64,000 nucleotides of DNA from NCBI GenBank assembly GCA_947396885.1, contig OX377202.1:85230408-85294407 (forward strand), written 5' to 3'. The notes beneath the pieces were generated by a model that saw only the letters and a list, made by a program, of their open reading frames with translations, ran no database searches and was not told where the DNA came from. This stretch comes from Heligmosomoides polygyrus polygyrus (Eukaryota > Nematoda > Chromadorea > Rhabditida > Heligmosomidae). Below are positions 35,701 through 45,190 of the stretch, in pieces. Every line of letters starts with the position of its first letter. The first letter of the stretch is position 1. The position numbers were made by a program, and so were the translations under genes.

Positions 35701-36247
35701 TAAAGGCCTTAGTCATCCGTGCCTACTGTAACCTAGCGTAATGAGGCGAAATTTCAAAAAAAGTCAGATTCGTGGTTAGCACCCCAAATAACCTCACTCC
35801 CCCCTGTGCGTAGTTTGGGCGACATTTTTTTTCGACCTTTCCTCGACATCTGGAGCCGTGAAAGACACAACAGTGCAGAATTTTACACACAATTGTTCTG
35901 AAAGCAAAAGGGTATCTTGCCTCCGTTGTAAGGTGTCTATGACTTTTGATGTAAATTTTTGCTTGAAAAGTGTTCAGTTTAAAATGGAAGGTGTCCGTGA
36001 AGGCTACAAAGCTACGTTGGTAAACTTAAGGCTTCAAGACAAATGATCGCAGTGAATAAACCAGAAAGACTCACTTCCATAGATCCATAGTAAAAGTATT
36101 GCGACGGTCCGGTCGATTAAGTCTGACGTGGTACACATGCGGTGAGGCTTCTTCCACTTCCAAATCGGCCTTCAGAGCCGTTGTAGTGCTCAGAAACCGA
36201 GAACTGGACAGGGAGTAGCGCGAGAGACTTGTCAACGACTTGAGCAT
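29730..36247 (-). CDS. ECH1: Delta(3,5)-delta(2,4)-dienoyl-CoA isomerase (ECH1-like), mitochondrial
   Basis: Seven exons, right to left: 36075-36247, 34149-34263, 33647-33751, 33478-33594, 33035-33167, 32854-32963, 29730-29876; phases all agree, 299 aa (vertebrate ECH1 about 328). The family shifts double bonds in dienoyl-CoA during oxidation of unsaturated fatty acids. The three ECH1 catalytic acids are present with family spacing: Asp151 (GAGVDLITACDIR), Glu171 (REVDIG) and Asp179 (TADVGT); the spacing of 20 and 8 equals the rat enzyme. The oxyanion-hole regions are SGTGKSFCAGIDL and HSHCIGAGVDL. The C-terminal signature SLDFVKTWNMSQLQ also fits ECH1 rather than plain enoyl-CoA hydratase. 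N-terminus MLKSLTSLSRYSLSSSRFL looks like a mitochondrial presequence. The C-terminus (FDDV) lacks a peroxisome signal. The last intron (3 kb) holds a 1-kb MITE-like element and SINEs. Confidence 0.93.
30601..30744. mobile_element. MITE, 144 bp
   Basis: Left TGCGGCATTTATACTTCAG and inverted right AGCGGGATTTATACCTCCG; TAA at 30598-30600 and 30745-30747. In the last ECH1 intron. Confidence 0.65.
30745..30965 (-). repeat. tRNA-derived SINE, family S1, head missing
   Basis: Tail AAGGATAAAGGATTAAGGAT then family body to GGCATACTTCC; the tRNA-like head is absent, so it is 5'-truncated or interrupted. Confidence 0.7.
31184..32189. mobile_element. Large Harbinger-like non-autonomous element, 1006 bp
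   Basis: Termini GGCGCCTTTTATACTCCCGC and inverted GGCGCCTTTTATACTCGCGC; TTA at 31181-31183 and 32190-32192. Same element as 8032-8883, about 150 bp longer. It contains a local direct duplication near 31683-31745 (GGTTACGAAAGGTACGGGTG twice) and a poly-C tract near 31798. No transposase. Confidence 0.85.
32300..32760. repeat. Head-to-head pair of S1 SINEs (left copy mostly lost)
   Basis: Left: CGCCTCCTCCGACTACGCTA (minus-strand tRNA-like head) at about 32360-32385. Right: plus-strand copy from about 32488 with A box GGTAGCGTAGTCGGAAGAGG, B-box region CGGTTTGGATTT and family body, ending in CTCTATCCTTC near 32756. Confidence 0.6.
33795..33945. mobile_element. Diverged Harbinger-like MITE
   Basis: Left end GCGCCTGTTCACAGTCCATG after TTA (33792-33794). 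The right end is eroded (CATTGCCGTCGCGGATTA), so the boundary is approximate. Confidence 0.45.
34705..34990 (-). repeat. tRNA-derived SINE, family S1
   Basis: Tail GATAAAGGACGGCGTTACTG; body; tRNA-like head region near 34940-34990 is diverged. In the first ECH1 intron. Confidence 0.7.
35436..35708. mobile_element. MITE with another MITE inserted in it
   Basis: Outer ends GGCCTTCGTCATACCATCGC and inverted GGCCTTTATCATACCATCGC with TTA at 35433-35435 and 35709-35711. Inner element 35535-35668 (134 bp): GGCCCCGTTTATACTTCG inverted at both ends, with its own TTA duplication at 35532-35534 and 35669-35671. Removing the inner copy and one TTA leaves an outer MITE of 136 bp. Confidence 0.88.
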
Positions 36248-36250
36248 GAC

Positions 36251-36253
36251 CTA
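36251..36253 (-). promoter_or_regulatory. Probable trans-splice acceptor of the ECH1-like gene
   Basis: Minus strand GCAATTCTAG ends 3 nt before the start ATG, and only about 140 bp after the stop of the upstream ALR gene. The position fits an internal operon acceptor. Confidence 0.5.
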
Positions 36254-36394
36254 GAATTGCACATATTTATCCAGAATTTTCACCAACAGACGAACAATAA
36301 CAACGAACGGTGAACAGTAGTCATGTGTAAACATCTAGTACCTCAATAACAAGTCGCTGATACGAAATAGAACATGACAAAACTAAACTATTAG

Positions 36395-36898
36395 TCAGAA
36401 ATCACAAGAGCCGTCCTTCCAGCCGTCTTTCCAGCGCTCGAACACCTTCGAGCAATCGAACTCCGATTTTCCGGTCTTCCGATTGACCTTGTTGTGCAAC
36501 TGACACATCCATTCCGCGAAGGCACTCCGACTATCCAGCTTCGGAGGATCATCTCTCAAGTCCTTTCGAAGATCCTTTGCGCAAAAATCGCACGGATACG
36601 TCTTCGAAAGTGTCTCCAGAAAGGTTGCGGCCGTTTTCTTGTGCTCGTCGGACGGCTTTTCTGGGTAGTACACACTGATTGTGTGCAGAAGATTCCATGT
36701 AGAGCGGCCGAGCTCGTCCTTATCAACGGGACACTCCTTACCAACATGAGAGGCTTCAGCCTTCGATGTTGAGGCCTCTGCCTCTGTGGTAGTCTTCTCG
36801 GACTCCTGTTTCTTCTTGACGAATTGCTGGGCTTTCTTCATCAAGTCCGACACGCTCGTACAGGCTCTACACGGCTTTCCGTCAGCGTCGTATTCCAT
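36395..36898 (-). CDS. GFER: FAD-linked sulfhydryl oxidase Erv1/ALR
   Basis: One open exon of 168 codons (167 aa). The Erv/ALR domain spans about residues 54-165: CPVDKDELGRSTWNLLHT, the redox-active CxxC at Cys103-Cys106 (YPCDFC), the FAD-binding HNKVNRKTGK block and the family terminus RWKDGWKDGSCD. Distal CRAC shuttle pair Cys10/Cys13 follows GKP as in human ALR. Between them is a Lys/Glu-rich linker (about 20-55). In the family this enzyme re-oxidises the intermembrane-space import oxidoreductase and passes electrons to cytochrome c. The start is the ATG at 36896-36898; an in-frame TTG upstream (36905-36907) is not preferred. An acceptor-like CTACTAG lies about 16 nt upstream, so an additional 5' exon cannot be excluded. 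The gene sits directly upstream of the ECH1-like gene on the same strand. Confidence 0.93.
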   Translation of the reverse strand: MEYDADGKPCRACTSVSDLMKKAQQFVKKKQESEKTTTEAEASTSKAEASHVGKECPVDKDELGRSTWNLLHTISVYYPEKPSDEHKKTAATFLETLSKTYPCDFCAKDLRKDLRDDPPKLDSRSAFAEWMCQLHNKVNRKTGKSEFDCSKVFERWKDGWKDGSCDF

Positions 36899-38249
36899 AA
36901 CATCCAAATATAGCTAGTAGGGTCGCGAGGCCAGGTTAGGACTGAAATGCTAAACTTGAATACCATTCCTTGGTTCAAGAAAAACGACGGCGAAAGACGA
37001 CGACATAACACCAAGAAACAACGAAACCGAATTCTTAAAATCGTGGGTTTCCGTGAGTTCATAGGTATAAATTCGACTTTGTAAAAAGGAGGCTCGGCTT
37101 GATGAATCCTTTATGGACCTTTCAGGCTTTAAGCCCTTGTTCAGGTCGAAAAACAGTAGCATTGCACTTCTCTACAACAACACTACGCACAAATGCTGAA
37201 CTTTACAGACAGACCTGGGAATTCCCGGGAGAATGAGAGTGATCTCTTCTTTTCATGCTCTCAAAAATTGCTGTTTTACTGTACCCTACGGTAGAATTTC
37301 GAGCACTTTATTGCAGCAAGTGAATTATGAAGTTTCAACAAAAGAAATGAGGATCTGCCTTAATCACGTACCCTTCGCTTTTATTTGGAAGGTGCTCAGT
37401 TTAACTTCAAGGCTATCCAGCTTATGTCGATAAATGCCCAGTTTGACGAGAAATTGTATAAAAGTGTAGGTTATTGAAAAAAATGCGTATTTGGATACAA
37501 CAGGTACGTAAAGCGATAATTTCGAAATTTTCTGTTTTCTGGCGTTTTTCGCTTTTCTGCATTATGATTTCTATTTTTTTTGACAAAATCTATTTTCTGT
37601 TTTCTGGGAAACTTTCAAGATTTCCACCCAGAACCGCGAACTATTCTCTTGGCCTTTAGCAAATGAACACTGAGGAGCTCGAGCCGGTAGAACCGACATG
37701 AATCCTATACTTCCTGGGGCCTTCCACTGAACATGCTCCGAATTAGAGTCAAATTTTGTGCATTGCTACACTATAAACACCTGCCAGAGATATTGACAGC
37801 CCTAATACACCGCAGCTGCAACCGCGTAGCGCAGAAGATGTCGGAATTGATTGAAATGAATAAAAAATGCGCACTGCACTTACGAAGTAGATGTCTTTGG
37901 ATGAGCAGCAGATCAGTAGAGAGACGAACGTCTACAGAAGGGCTGTAGATGAATAATGGCGGCATTGCCGCTAATATCAAGGTCAACGACGCTCTCTGAC
38001 CACAACAACAGCTCGTGACTAGAGTGTAGCCGGCGTAATGTGCAACGTACAAAGGTCGAGTGATTACGTCGATCGACGGGCAAAGGTTCGGATAGTCTTC
38101 CCAGCCAGTCTTTAGATTGACGTAGAAGCTTTGCTCCCCAATTATTCCAACACATGAACAACGCTGACAGAGTGATGGCGAACATTATCGCCCGCGAAAT
38201 CAACGATATGAGTTCGAGCCCGCCGGTGGGAAGAATTTGATTACACCTT
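36899..38249. other. No gene recognised
   Basis: Upstream region of the ALR gene. Several short frames, none with domain or splice support. Parts around 37330-37450 resemble the 0.7-kb foldback family (GGTGCTCAGTTTAACTTCAA). Confidence 0.4.
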
Positions 38250-39295
38250 TATATTCTTATGAAAATGATAATCCATTTCAATGTGCGCCATTTTCTTGTG
38301 AAATTGGGCACTTCCCAAATCAAAGTAGAAAAATCTAATTGGACATTTTTCTAAACAGGCTTGAAGCGAAAGTGAACATCTTTTTTGCGAACCCACTGTT
38401 GTTTAGAACATGCATGCATATGCTTTCACGCGCTTTCCAGATTAAACATAAGGCTTTCCAAGAAGGTTAGAATGATTTTTTGTCGAATGCAAATTTAGTA
38501 TGACTTCGTCTGATCTTTTTAAAATTCATCTGCCCCAACAATTGGAAACTGATTGAAAATTTCATAAGACCAAACTTCATTTTAAGGCAAAGATAATTAT
38601 ATGACACTTATTTGAAAGTGCAGAAAGACAAGTCCTTCAGTATATTATTAAAAGAAGAGATCGCTCCAAGCACTTGACCAGATCGTCGCGATTTTTTCGA
38701 TTGATAGCAAAAAAAACTCTTTGCGTGGGGTTACACACTTTTTAACGGCAAAATAAAAACAAAAAAGGGAAGAGTAGAACAGAACAGAAAACACGCATCG
38801 TGCAAAAAACACATCTTGAAATTGTTGTTCCGAGTAAGAGGCATTTACACTATCAATGGAAAAAAATCGCGACGAGGTAAAAAAGTGCGTCTTCTTCTAG
38901 TACACAAAATGATTGCTGCCTTCCTGCGTAAGCACAATCTAAGCAACTATTTTTCCTTGAAAATTAAAATTTTTAAAATTTCAGTGTTCACTTCTTGGAG
39001 CAGATGAAATAAAAATTTCGAGGAAAGTCGCACTTAATTTTGCATGGACGAAAGAATTTTTCAATCTTCTTGGATCTGGTATCTGGTTTAGATGCTGGAA
39101 TATGCTGGCCGTGATTTAGAAGATGTTCAGTCTGATTTCAAAAAGCTTGGTGGAATAGTGTCCAATTTGATGTCTCTAAAAAAAGGCGACGCCGAAGCGT
39201 AAGCCGTAACAGAGATCTGTAGCAATCTCGGCTACGCTCAAACAATTTCTCGCCCAGTTCGATTTCAAGGTGTCTAATTTGACGTGAATTGGTAT
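38250..39295. repeat. 0.7-kb foldback family, expanded copy
   Basis: Left arm GCGCCATTTTCTTGTGAAAT and GGGCACTTCCCAAATC, core near 38680 (GATCGTCGCGATTTTTTCGA), right end GTCTAATTTGACGTGAATTG. The copy is longer than at 17799, so it contains an insertion or a second unit. Confidence 0.55.
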
Positions 39296-39513
39296 AGACA
39301 ACGTTTCAGTATCGCCTACTAGTTCCAGTAATAATAACAGATGCCATGTCTCAGCGCTCGACTGCACATGGGCTAGCTAGTTAAGCATTCCCCTCCTACG
39401 AGGTCGGAGGTCAGCGCAGCCGTACCATCTTTGCTAAGGAAATCTATCCGGTCAACCCCAATCCGCCATTGTACAGGCCTATCACGCAACTTGGGCAATC
39501 CCACGACATAGAT

Positions 39514-39896
39514 ATACCATTTTTACGACGAGTTGGACACTTTTCAAATCAAATGGGACACTATTCTAAACTGGTCTAAGACTTTTGAAACCAAAACGAA
39601 TTCTTCCAGAGCGAGATGACCTTCAGGCAGGTTAAACTAAAGACTCAAATAGATAATTAGAATAATTTTTTGTTCCAGGAAAATTTAGTATAACATTCTT
39701 AGACATTTTTTAGTTCACCTGCCCCAGCAAGTGTAATAATTTTATAAAATTTTCACGCTTAAAAAAAAATAATAGATTAAAATACTCTTAAAGCACAGCA
39801 AAGAAGCAAGAATACAGCGCATTAAAAGACCATATCAGATCATATACTCAAAAAGTTCGCCCCAATTTTTATTTAAGTGTAAATGCTACTCACGTA
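39514..39896. repeat. 0.7-kb foldback family, left half
   Basis: Starts ATATACCATTTTTACGACGA, continues through AATAATTTTTTGTTCCAGGA and AAAGCACAGCAAAGAAGCAA as in other copies, then breaks at the perfect palindrome that follows. Confidence 0.65.
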
Positions 39897-39961
39897 AACC
39901 ACACGTACATAATCATCATACTCTATAGCATATAGAGTATGATGATTATGTACGTGTGGTT
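39897..39961. repeat. Perfect inverted repeat, 31-bp arms, 3-nt spacer
   Basis: 39897-39927 and 39931-39961 are exact reverse complements (AACCACACGTACATAATCAT... and ...ATGATTATGTACGTGTGGTT) separated by GCA. Confidence 0.97.
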
Positions 39962-40019
39962 ATAGCATGTACACATAGCATATAGCGGGATTCAGAAAAC
40001 GTGTAGAACACCGTCGCCC

Positions 40020-40890
40020 AACGTGCTTGGGACTCAGTAACAGTAACACGTCATCCGCCGTCCGGGGGAGCGGGGTGGGGGGGGGGGTGAAGGCAGTTGT
40101 GGGGGACCAGTTCCAGAAAAGGGGACCCAGTACCAGTAATGGGAGACGATTTCCACTAAAGAGGAACCAGTGGTAGAGAACAGTTCCAGTAAGAGGGGAG
40201 CGGTAATGAGGGACCAGCTCCAATAAGGGAACCAGTATTGTAGTAATATGGGACCAGACCAAAGTGTGGAAAGAAATTTCCGTCCAGCATAGCATTAGGA
40301 GCGGTGGGAATCTTCCGTTCTGACAAAAAAACTTTTTCCGTGTGACCAAAATCGAGCAGACGTTCAGTACTTATCGAAAATGTCGATTTTTGCCTGAGGT
40401 TGACCGTTTGAAGACGAGGAATGAAGGTGCCTGTACTCAACGAGACCCTAGAGTGAAGTGGGGGACCGTGCTTTGGGACATCAGGAGGGTTGTCGTCGAA
40501 GAACTTAAGGGACGAAGGCACTGATTAGCACAAGCATGGACATCACTCAGCCGTCTGGAGATGATGCCAATGTTGAGCGTAGTGGTGGGAGAAACGGTCT
40601 GGATGGCTTCACACCGCAGAACTACTCTACTGGAGCCAGGTTCATCAATCGCTCGCTGGCGGTAACGGTGAAAAGTACCGCCAAACATGATGCTAATGAA
40701 TCTCGGTATCTGGGCTTCGACGGTACTTTTCACCGTTAGCGGCTGGTAAGCGGTTGATAAATCTGGCCCCTGATCTTAAGGAAGGTTGAGCAAGGTCGGA
40801 ACATAATAAGCTGCATAAGCACAGCAGCTAGCTTGATGTAATTGTCTTCAGCTTAGTGATACTGCAGCATCGCGCAAAGCGCGCAAGTCG
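40020..40890. repeat. Repeat with G-rich tandem part and terminal hairpin (relative of 60100-61040)
   Basis: 40060-40260 is an irregular tandem array around GGGGGACCAGTTCCAGTAA-like units with a G run near 40075-40088. 40440-40890 parallels 60430-61030: AAGGCACTGATTAGCACAAG, GATCTTAAGGAAGGTTGAGC, AGCAGCTAGCTTGA, and the closing hairpin GCGCGCAAGTC after GCGCAAAGC (about 40870-40890). Confidence 0.6.
40636..40772. mobile_element. TIR element inserted in the 40-kb repeat, about 135 bp
   Basis: Imperfect inverted arms of about 45 bp: GCCAGGTTCATCAATCGCTC ... GGTAACGGTGAAAAGTACCG on the left and CGGTACTTTTCACCGTTAGC ... GGTTGATAAATCTGG on the right. The related repeat at about 60560-60585 runs straight through this point (ACTACTCACCTGATCTTA), giving an empty site. 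Confidence 0.75.
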
Positions 40891-40959
40891 CCGATAAGCG
40901 TGACGGAGCAATTGTGGCACTTATAAAAGAGGATATGTGGGTTGTCTGACAGTTGTTTT

Positions 40960-41512
40960 TGTTGTATCGTTAACAGACTGCTAACAATCGAATAAAAATC
41001 GCGACGTCTTGTAAAAGGGCATGGCACATTCTCTTTTTGGCATTAAAAGAATGGCCGCCTTCCTGCTCTTTAAAACAAGCTTGAAGTCACTATTTTTCCT
41101 CGAAAAATAAATATTCTATGAGATTTCAAACAATGTGATCACCACATGATGTTACAGGATGTTTAAGGCGTAGAATCGCTGCCCGGAAAGCAGAAGATGT
41201 GGGTTCGAGTCCTGCTGGCGCAAGCTTTGATCGCAACAAAGCATCCTGTAACATCATGTAGCCTCTATACCAGCCGCTCTAGGCTTAAACAAATGTGTTA
41301 AAAGAATGTGTTCACTTATTGGGTAAATGAATTAAAACTTCAAAGAAAGTTACACTAAAATTTTTCCTGAACAAAAAATATTCAAACACTTTTGGAGTCT
41401 ACGGTTGAATGTAGAAGCTTATTTCAATTTGGCGGAGCTCGCTTTGATTTCAAAAGTCCTAAGCTTCGGCTTAGAAGAATGTCCAATTCGATGAGAAAAC
41501 CATATAAATGCG
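40960..41512. repeat. 0.7-kb foldback family, right half, split by a tRNA-like repeat
   Basis: Core TCGCGACGTCTTGTAAAAGG and arm TTTTTCCTCGAAAAATAAAT, then the S2 element, then the rest of the arm to AATGTCCAATTCGATGAGAA and ACCATATAAATG. Confidence 0.6.
41148..41290 (+). repeat. tRNA-like foldback repeat, family S2
   Basis: ACATGATGTTACAGGATG at 41150 and its exact reverse complement near 41245 enclose a unit with AAGGCGTAGAATCGC and the B box GGGTTCGAGTCCTGC, followed by the tail GATCGCAACAAAGCATCCTG. A 4-bp stem and 7-nt loop (CTGC-CCGGAAA-GCAG) can form, but the remaining clover-leaf is poor. Confidence 0.65.
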
Positions 41513-41997
41513 TGGTGCATACCAGCGAACCAGCAGTCCCCCTTCAGAACGAATGATCCGAGCTGCAACCATCCCTTTCGAACGTCTCTCCTCTCTGACA
41601 TACCGAAAAACGTAGCGCATGGAGGATGCCGTCCAATGTCGACGGCAGATGTGTGTCAAGAACAGCCACCCGGTACAAAGTACACCGTCGGAACGGCCAC
41701 GACGAGATGAAACACGTGCAAAAACCCGATGCACTAGAGCAGAGGACTATAACTGACCACAAACCTCTAAGCCGGCATAATGGCCAGCACAAACTGAAGG
41801 ATGGTGCTTCGCTCGGTGATTTGCCGAGAATCGATATTGTTTACTTGTTGTGCCGCCCACACACCGCCGACATGTGATTACCACCTTCAACGATTAATCC
41901 TGAGCAGTGATCATTAATGCAGATCGAGAAGTGAAGACAATTACCCCTTTCATTGTATCGCTGTGACAGACGGATGGGAGAAGACAGATCAGTTCCC
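41513..41997. other. No gene recognised
   Basis: Open frames on both strands (83-87 codons) without recognisable domains or splice context. Confidence 0.35.
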
Positions 41998-42430
41998 TTT
42001 TATATCATTTTCACGTCGAACTGGACACTTTTCAAATCAAAATGGACCCTCTTCAAATCCAATTGCACATTCCTCTAAGCAAGCTTGACGCTTTTGAAAC
42101 TGAACATCTTACAAATCCAAGCAGGAGTCTTCCACATAAAAACTCTAAAATATGGTAAGATTTTTTTTGTTCAACGAAAATTTAGTAAAACTTCCCTCGA
42201 AGTTTTTTTAATCCACATGCCGCAAAAGGCGAAAACACTTTGAAATTTGATAAAGATTTTAATTTTTAAAGATAAATAATGAATTAAAATTAGTTTAAAG
42301 TGCACAAAGGCAAGAAGAATCACCTCGTCGCTTAAAAGAAAAGATTGCGCTATGTACTCGACAAGACCGTCACGATTTTTATTCGATCGAAAGGTTAGAT
42401 GGTGCTTACTTGAAACAGTGGTGTGAGGAT
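41998..42430. repeat. 0.7-kb foldback family, left half
   Basis: TTTTATATCATTTTCACGTC and GAACTGGACACTTTTCAAAT start, GATTTTTTTTGTTCAACGAA middle, core CTCGACAAGACCGTCACGAT near 42357. Confidence 0.65.
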
Positions 42431-42559
42431 ATGTTTTTTATTGTACTTGTTGTACAGTCCATATCTCTGTTACCCCACCCAAGCAAAATTTCTCCTGTCA
42501 AGCAATAAAAGTCTCGACGATCTATTCGATTGTACGGCGCGATGTCCCTTTTTCATGTA

Positions 42560-43434
42560 CCAGGCTGTCCAATAATTCTTGTCCGAAAATTTCACCATTT
42601 TTAATTTTTTTTTTCAATTTTATTGAAAACCAAGTCTAATCAACAATATAATAACCACAGTTATCCACAGCAGTGGCCCATCGATTGGGCAGGTCGCCGA
42701 TGCCCTTCGCCCAGAACTCCGGGGGCTGCGACTCGAAGAAGTCCGCGATGTCGGATTTGAGGTTGTCGTAGTTGGTGAATTTTCTTCCGGCCAAATGGTG
42801 CTTCAGCGGGCGGAACAAGTGGTAGTCGGAGGGGGCGAGGTCCGGGGAATACGGCGGATGGGCAACCGTCTCCCAGCCGAGCGTCGCCAACTTCTGCTGG
42901 GTCTCCTTCGCCACGTGGGGGCGCGCGTTGTCGTGCAGCAGGTGGACCGAGGCCCGTCGGGGACGCTTTTCTCGGATGGCGGCGGCTAGTTTCTCGAGCT
43001 AATCGGTGTAGATGGAGGCGGTGACCGTCTTGCCTTGCGGGAGCAGCTCGAAGTACAGCATGCCCTTGGCGTTCCACCAGCAGCAGAGCATGATCTTCAG
43101 CGGGTGTTCCCTGCCCTCGAGGCTCGCGTCGCCGCTCTCGAACCGATTGAACCAGCGCCTGACTGTGCGTTGGGACACTGCATCCTCCTTGCACGCTCTG
43201 CAGGTGTTGGCGACCGCGGTGCCTGTGTCGTTGCCCAGCAGCCACTCGTAGTACACGAACGTACGAATTCGACCTTGGTCCATTTTAGCTTGTACTGGTA
43301 GCTAGACGCAGCGAATTCGCCTTATATACCCCTACGTGGAACTCTGGAGAACCTTCTAGAAGGTTTTTACACTTGCACTTCTAAGGATAATTATAGAATT
43401 TTGAAAATTTTCGAACAGGAATTATTGGACAGCC
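42560..43434 (-). mobile_element. Internally deleted mariner element, 0.87 kb, minus strand
   Basis: Termini CCAGGCTGTCCAATAATTCT at 42560 (after TA) and the inverted end ...ATTATTGGACAGCC at 43434. Transposase pieces on the minus strand: 43283-42999 MDQGRIRTFVYYEWLL ... NRFESGDASLEGREH joined directly to LKIMLCCWWNAKG, ending at a TAG; then 42914-42636 MAKETQQKLATLGWE ... PYSPDLAPSDYHLF ... GIGDLPNRWATAVDN. It keeps the second and third catalytic aspartates, but the first-aspartate region is deleted at the same joint as in the copy at 24591. Non-autonomous. Confidence 0.9.
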
Positions 43435-43543
43435 TAATAGTAAGTAATCGCAGGCCTCCTCCGCTTTCAAGCAAATTTTAATCCATTAATTTTTCTTGAG
43501 AAATAAATTTTTCATAAAATTTCCAACAGTGTGTGCACTAGAC

Positions 43544-44302
43544 ATTGGATCCGACACCGACACGGATAATTCGGATCCGTCATTTTCTTTAAACCCTGGT
43601 TGAAATCGTAGGCGAGTTCATTGTCTTATGGGTGATATACATGTATGTATCTATGTAAAGGCGGCGTCAGCAAGAGTAGTCCCGGGTTGCATTTAATATT
43701 CTTTATACATTTTCTTTTTCTTGCTTTTGTTAAACTTAAACGAATCTTGTTCTCCGTACCGACGTCTTTCGTTCGTGCGTTTGAATATGCGCAACTCCCT
43801 TCTATGTTACCACCTAAGGTGCGTACCAGTTTAAAGAGGCCTTTGAGATACAGGGCCCGCCTTGGGGTCGTGTACGTGGAAGGTCATAGACTTTGTGCAT
43901 CTCATAATTCGCATGCAAGACGTCCTCGCGAAAAGAATTTCATCTACGCTTCATGTTCTTTTTACTGTTTTCAACAGCCTTTGCAGGTTTTTTCTTCCAT
44001 TGTAAGAAACAATGCGGACTACTCTTCGACAAACCTCTTTTTCCATTAACAATGAACCAGGCAATGAACTCACAACGATCTCAATTTATTCAATTTCAAA
44101 CTGGAGTTCCCACATTCACCAATGGATTGAAAAACACTCAAACTGAACATATGTCATGTATGTGGTCTGACGTAATCTACCGTATTTGTTTTGTTTATTA
44201 TTTATGGCACACATTTTGTGTAGTGAATAAATAAATAATCCTTTCAACCGGGTTTGAAAAAAATGACGGATTGGAACTATCCGAATCGGTATAGGATCCA
44301 AT
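43544..44302. mobile_element. TIR element of unknown superfamily, 759 bp
   Basis: Left ATTGGATCCGACACCGACAC, GGATAATTCGGATCCGTCAT, then TTTAAACCCTGGTTGAA; right end inverted ATTGGATCCTATACCGATTC, GGATAGTTCCAATCCGTCAT, TTTCAAACCCGGTTGAA. Inverted termini of about 60 bp at good identity. Interior has no coding sequence I recognise. Relative of 22228-23325. Confidence 0.7.
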
Positions 44303-44449
44303 ATCTAGCGTGTACTCACTGATAAATTAAAATTTTCAAAGAAAGTTGTACTGAATTTTCCTTGAATAAATAGAAATTCTAGCCGTGTCGCAGTTTCTTG
44401 TTTCATTTGGAAGACGCTCGTTTCCATAAAACAGATATCAAATGCGTGA

Positions 44450-45190
44450 TCAACACGCCGAATAACCCTCCTAGGTAAAAATTGGAGGAATTAGTGGTCA
44501 TAACCTCGATAGTCCTACTGACCCATACCTACCGTAGCTTACCGTAATTGGACAAAATTCGTTATCAGCAGCCCAAATAACCTGGGTGATGCTTGAGCGA
44601 AAAAAAGAACTTTCCTCGGCTTCTGTAGTCGTTAAGAAACAAAAGTGCCGAAATAAACGGTTTATAAGGAACAAAAACCGTACAAATAAAAGACAAAAAA
44701 AAAACGTAAAAACATAAAAAATAAATAGACCAAATGGCACTATTGTACGTACAGTCAATGCTGTAAAGGTGGAGAAATAAAAAAATTTTCGCACAAACCT
44801 CCACCGGGGGTCGTTTGGGGTACTAATCATGAATCTGACATCCTTTTCGAAAATTCGACCGATTACGATAAGTTGTGGTGGGTACGGGTGACTAAGGTAA
44901 CGACCACCGATTTCGCTCAAGCTTCGTCAATCTCCGGTGTGCTGATCATGAATCTGACATCCGTTTTTGAAAATTCGACCGATTACGGTAGGTTACGGTA
45001 GGTACGGGTGACTAAGGTTATTTCGTTCAAACTTCGTGATCTCGGAGTCTCAGGGGTGCTGATCATGAACCTGATATCCGTTTTTAAAAATTGGGCCGAT
45101 TACGGGTAGGTTATGGTGGGTACGGGTGACTGTGGCTGCCGAGGTCTTAATCAGCGATTTCACCCAAACTTCGCTCAGGAGGCGTTGGCG
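44450..45190. repeat. Foldback/tandem repeat with 117-119-bp units
   Basis: GAATCTGACATCC recurs at 44831 and 44950 and as GAACCTGATATCC at 45067; each unit has GACCGATTACG, TAGGT and GGTACGGGTGACTA. Inverted relatives stand at 44510-44580. The same units occur singly at about 7940-8030, 31730-31830 and 35330-35420 inside or beside MITEs. Confidence 0.65.

Noticed and set aside
36395..36907. Start of the ALR gene at the TTG at 36905-36907
   Set aside because: TTG is not a usual animal start; the ATG three codons downstream gives a complete protein.
42661..43245. 194-codon minus-strand frame
   Set aside because: It is an alternate-frame shadow of the mariner transposase relic; the other frames contain the recognisable transposase motifs.
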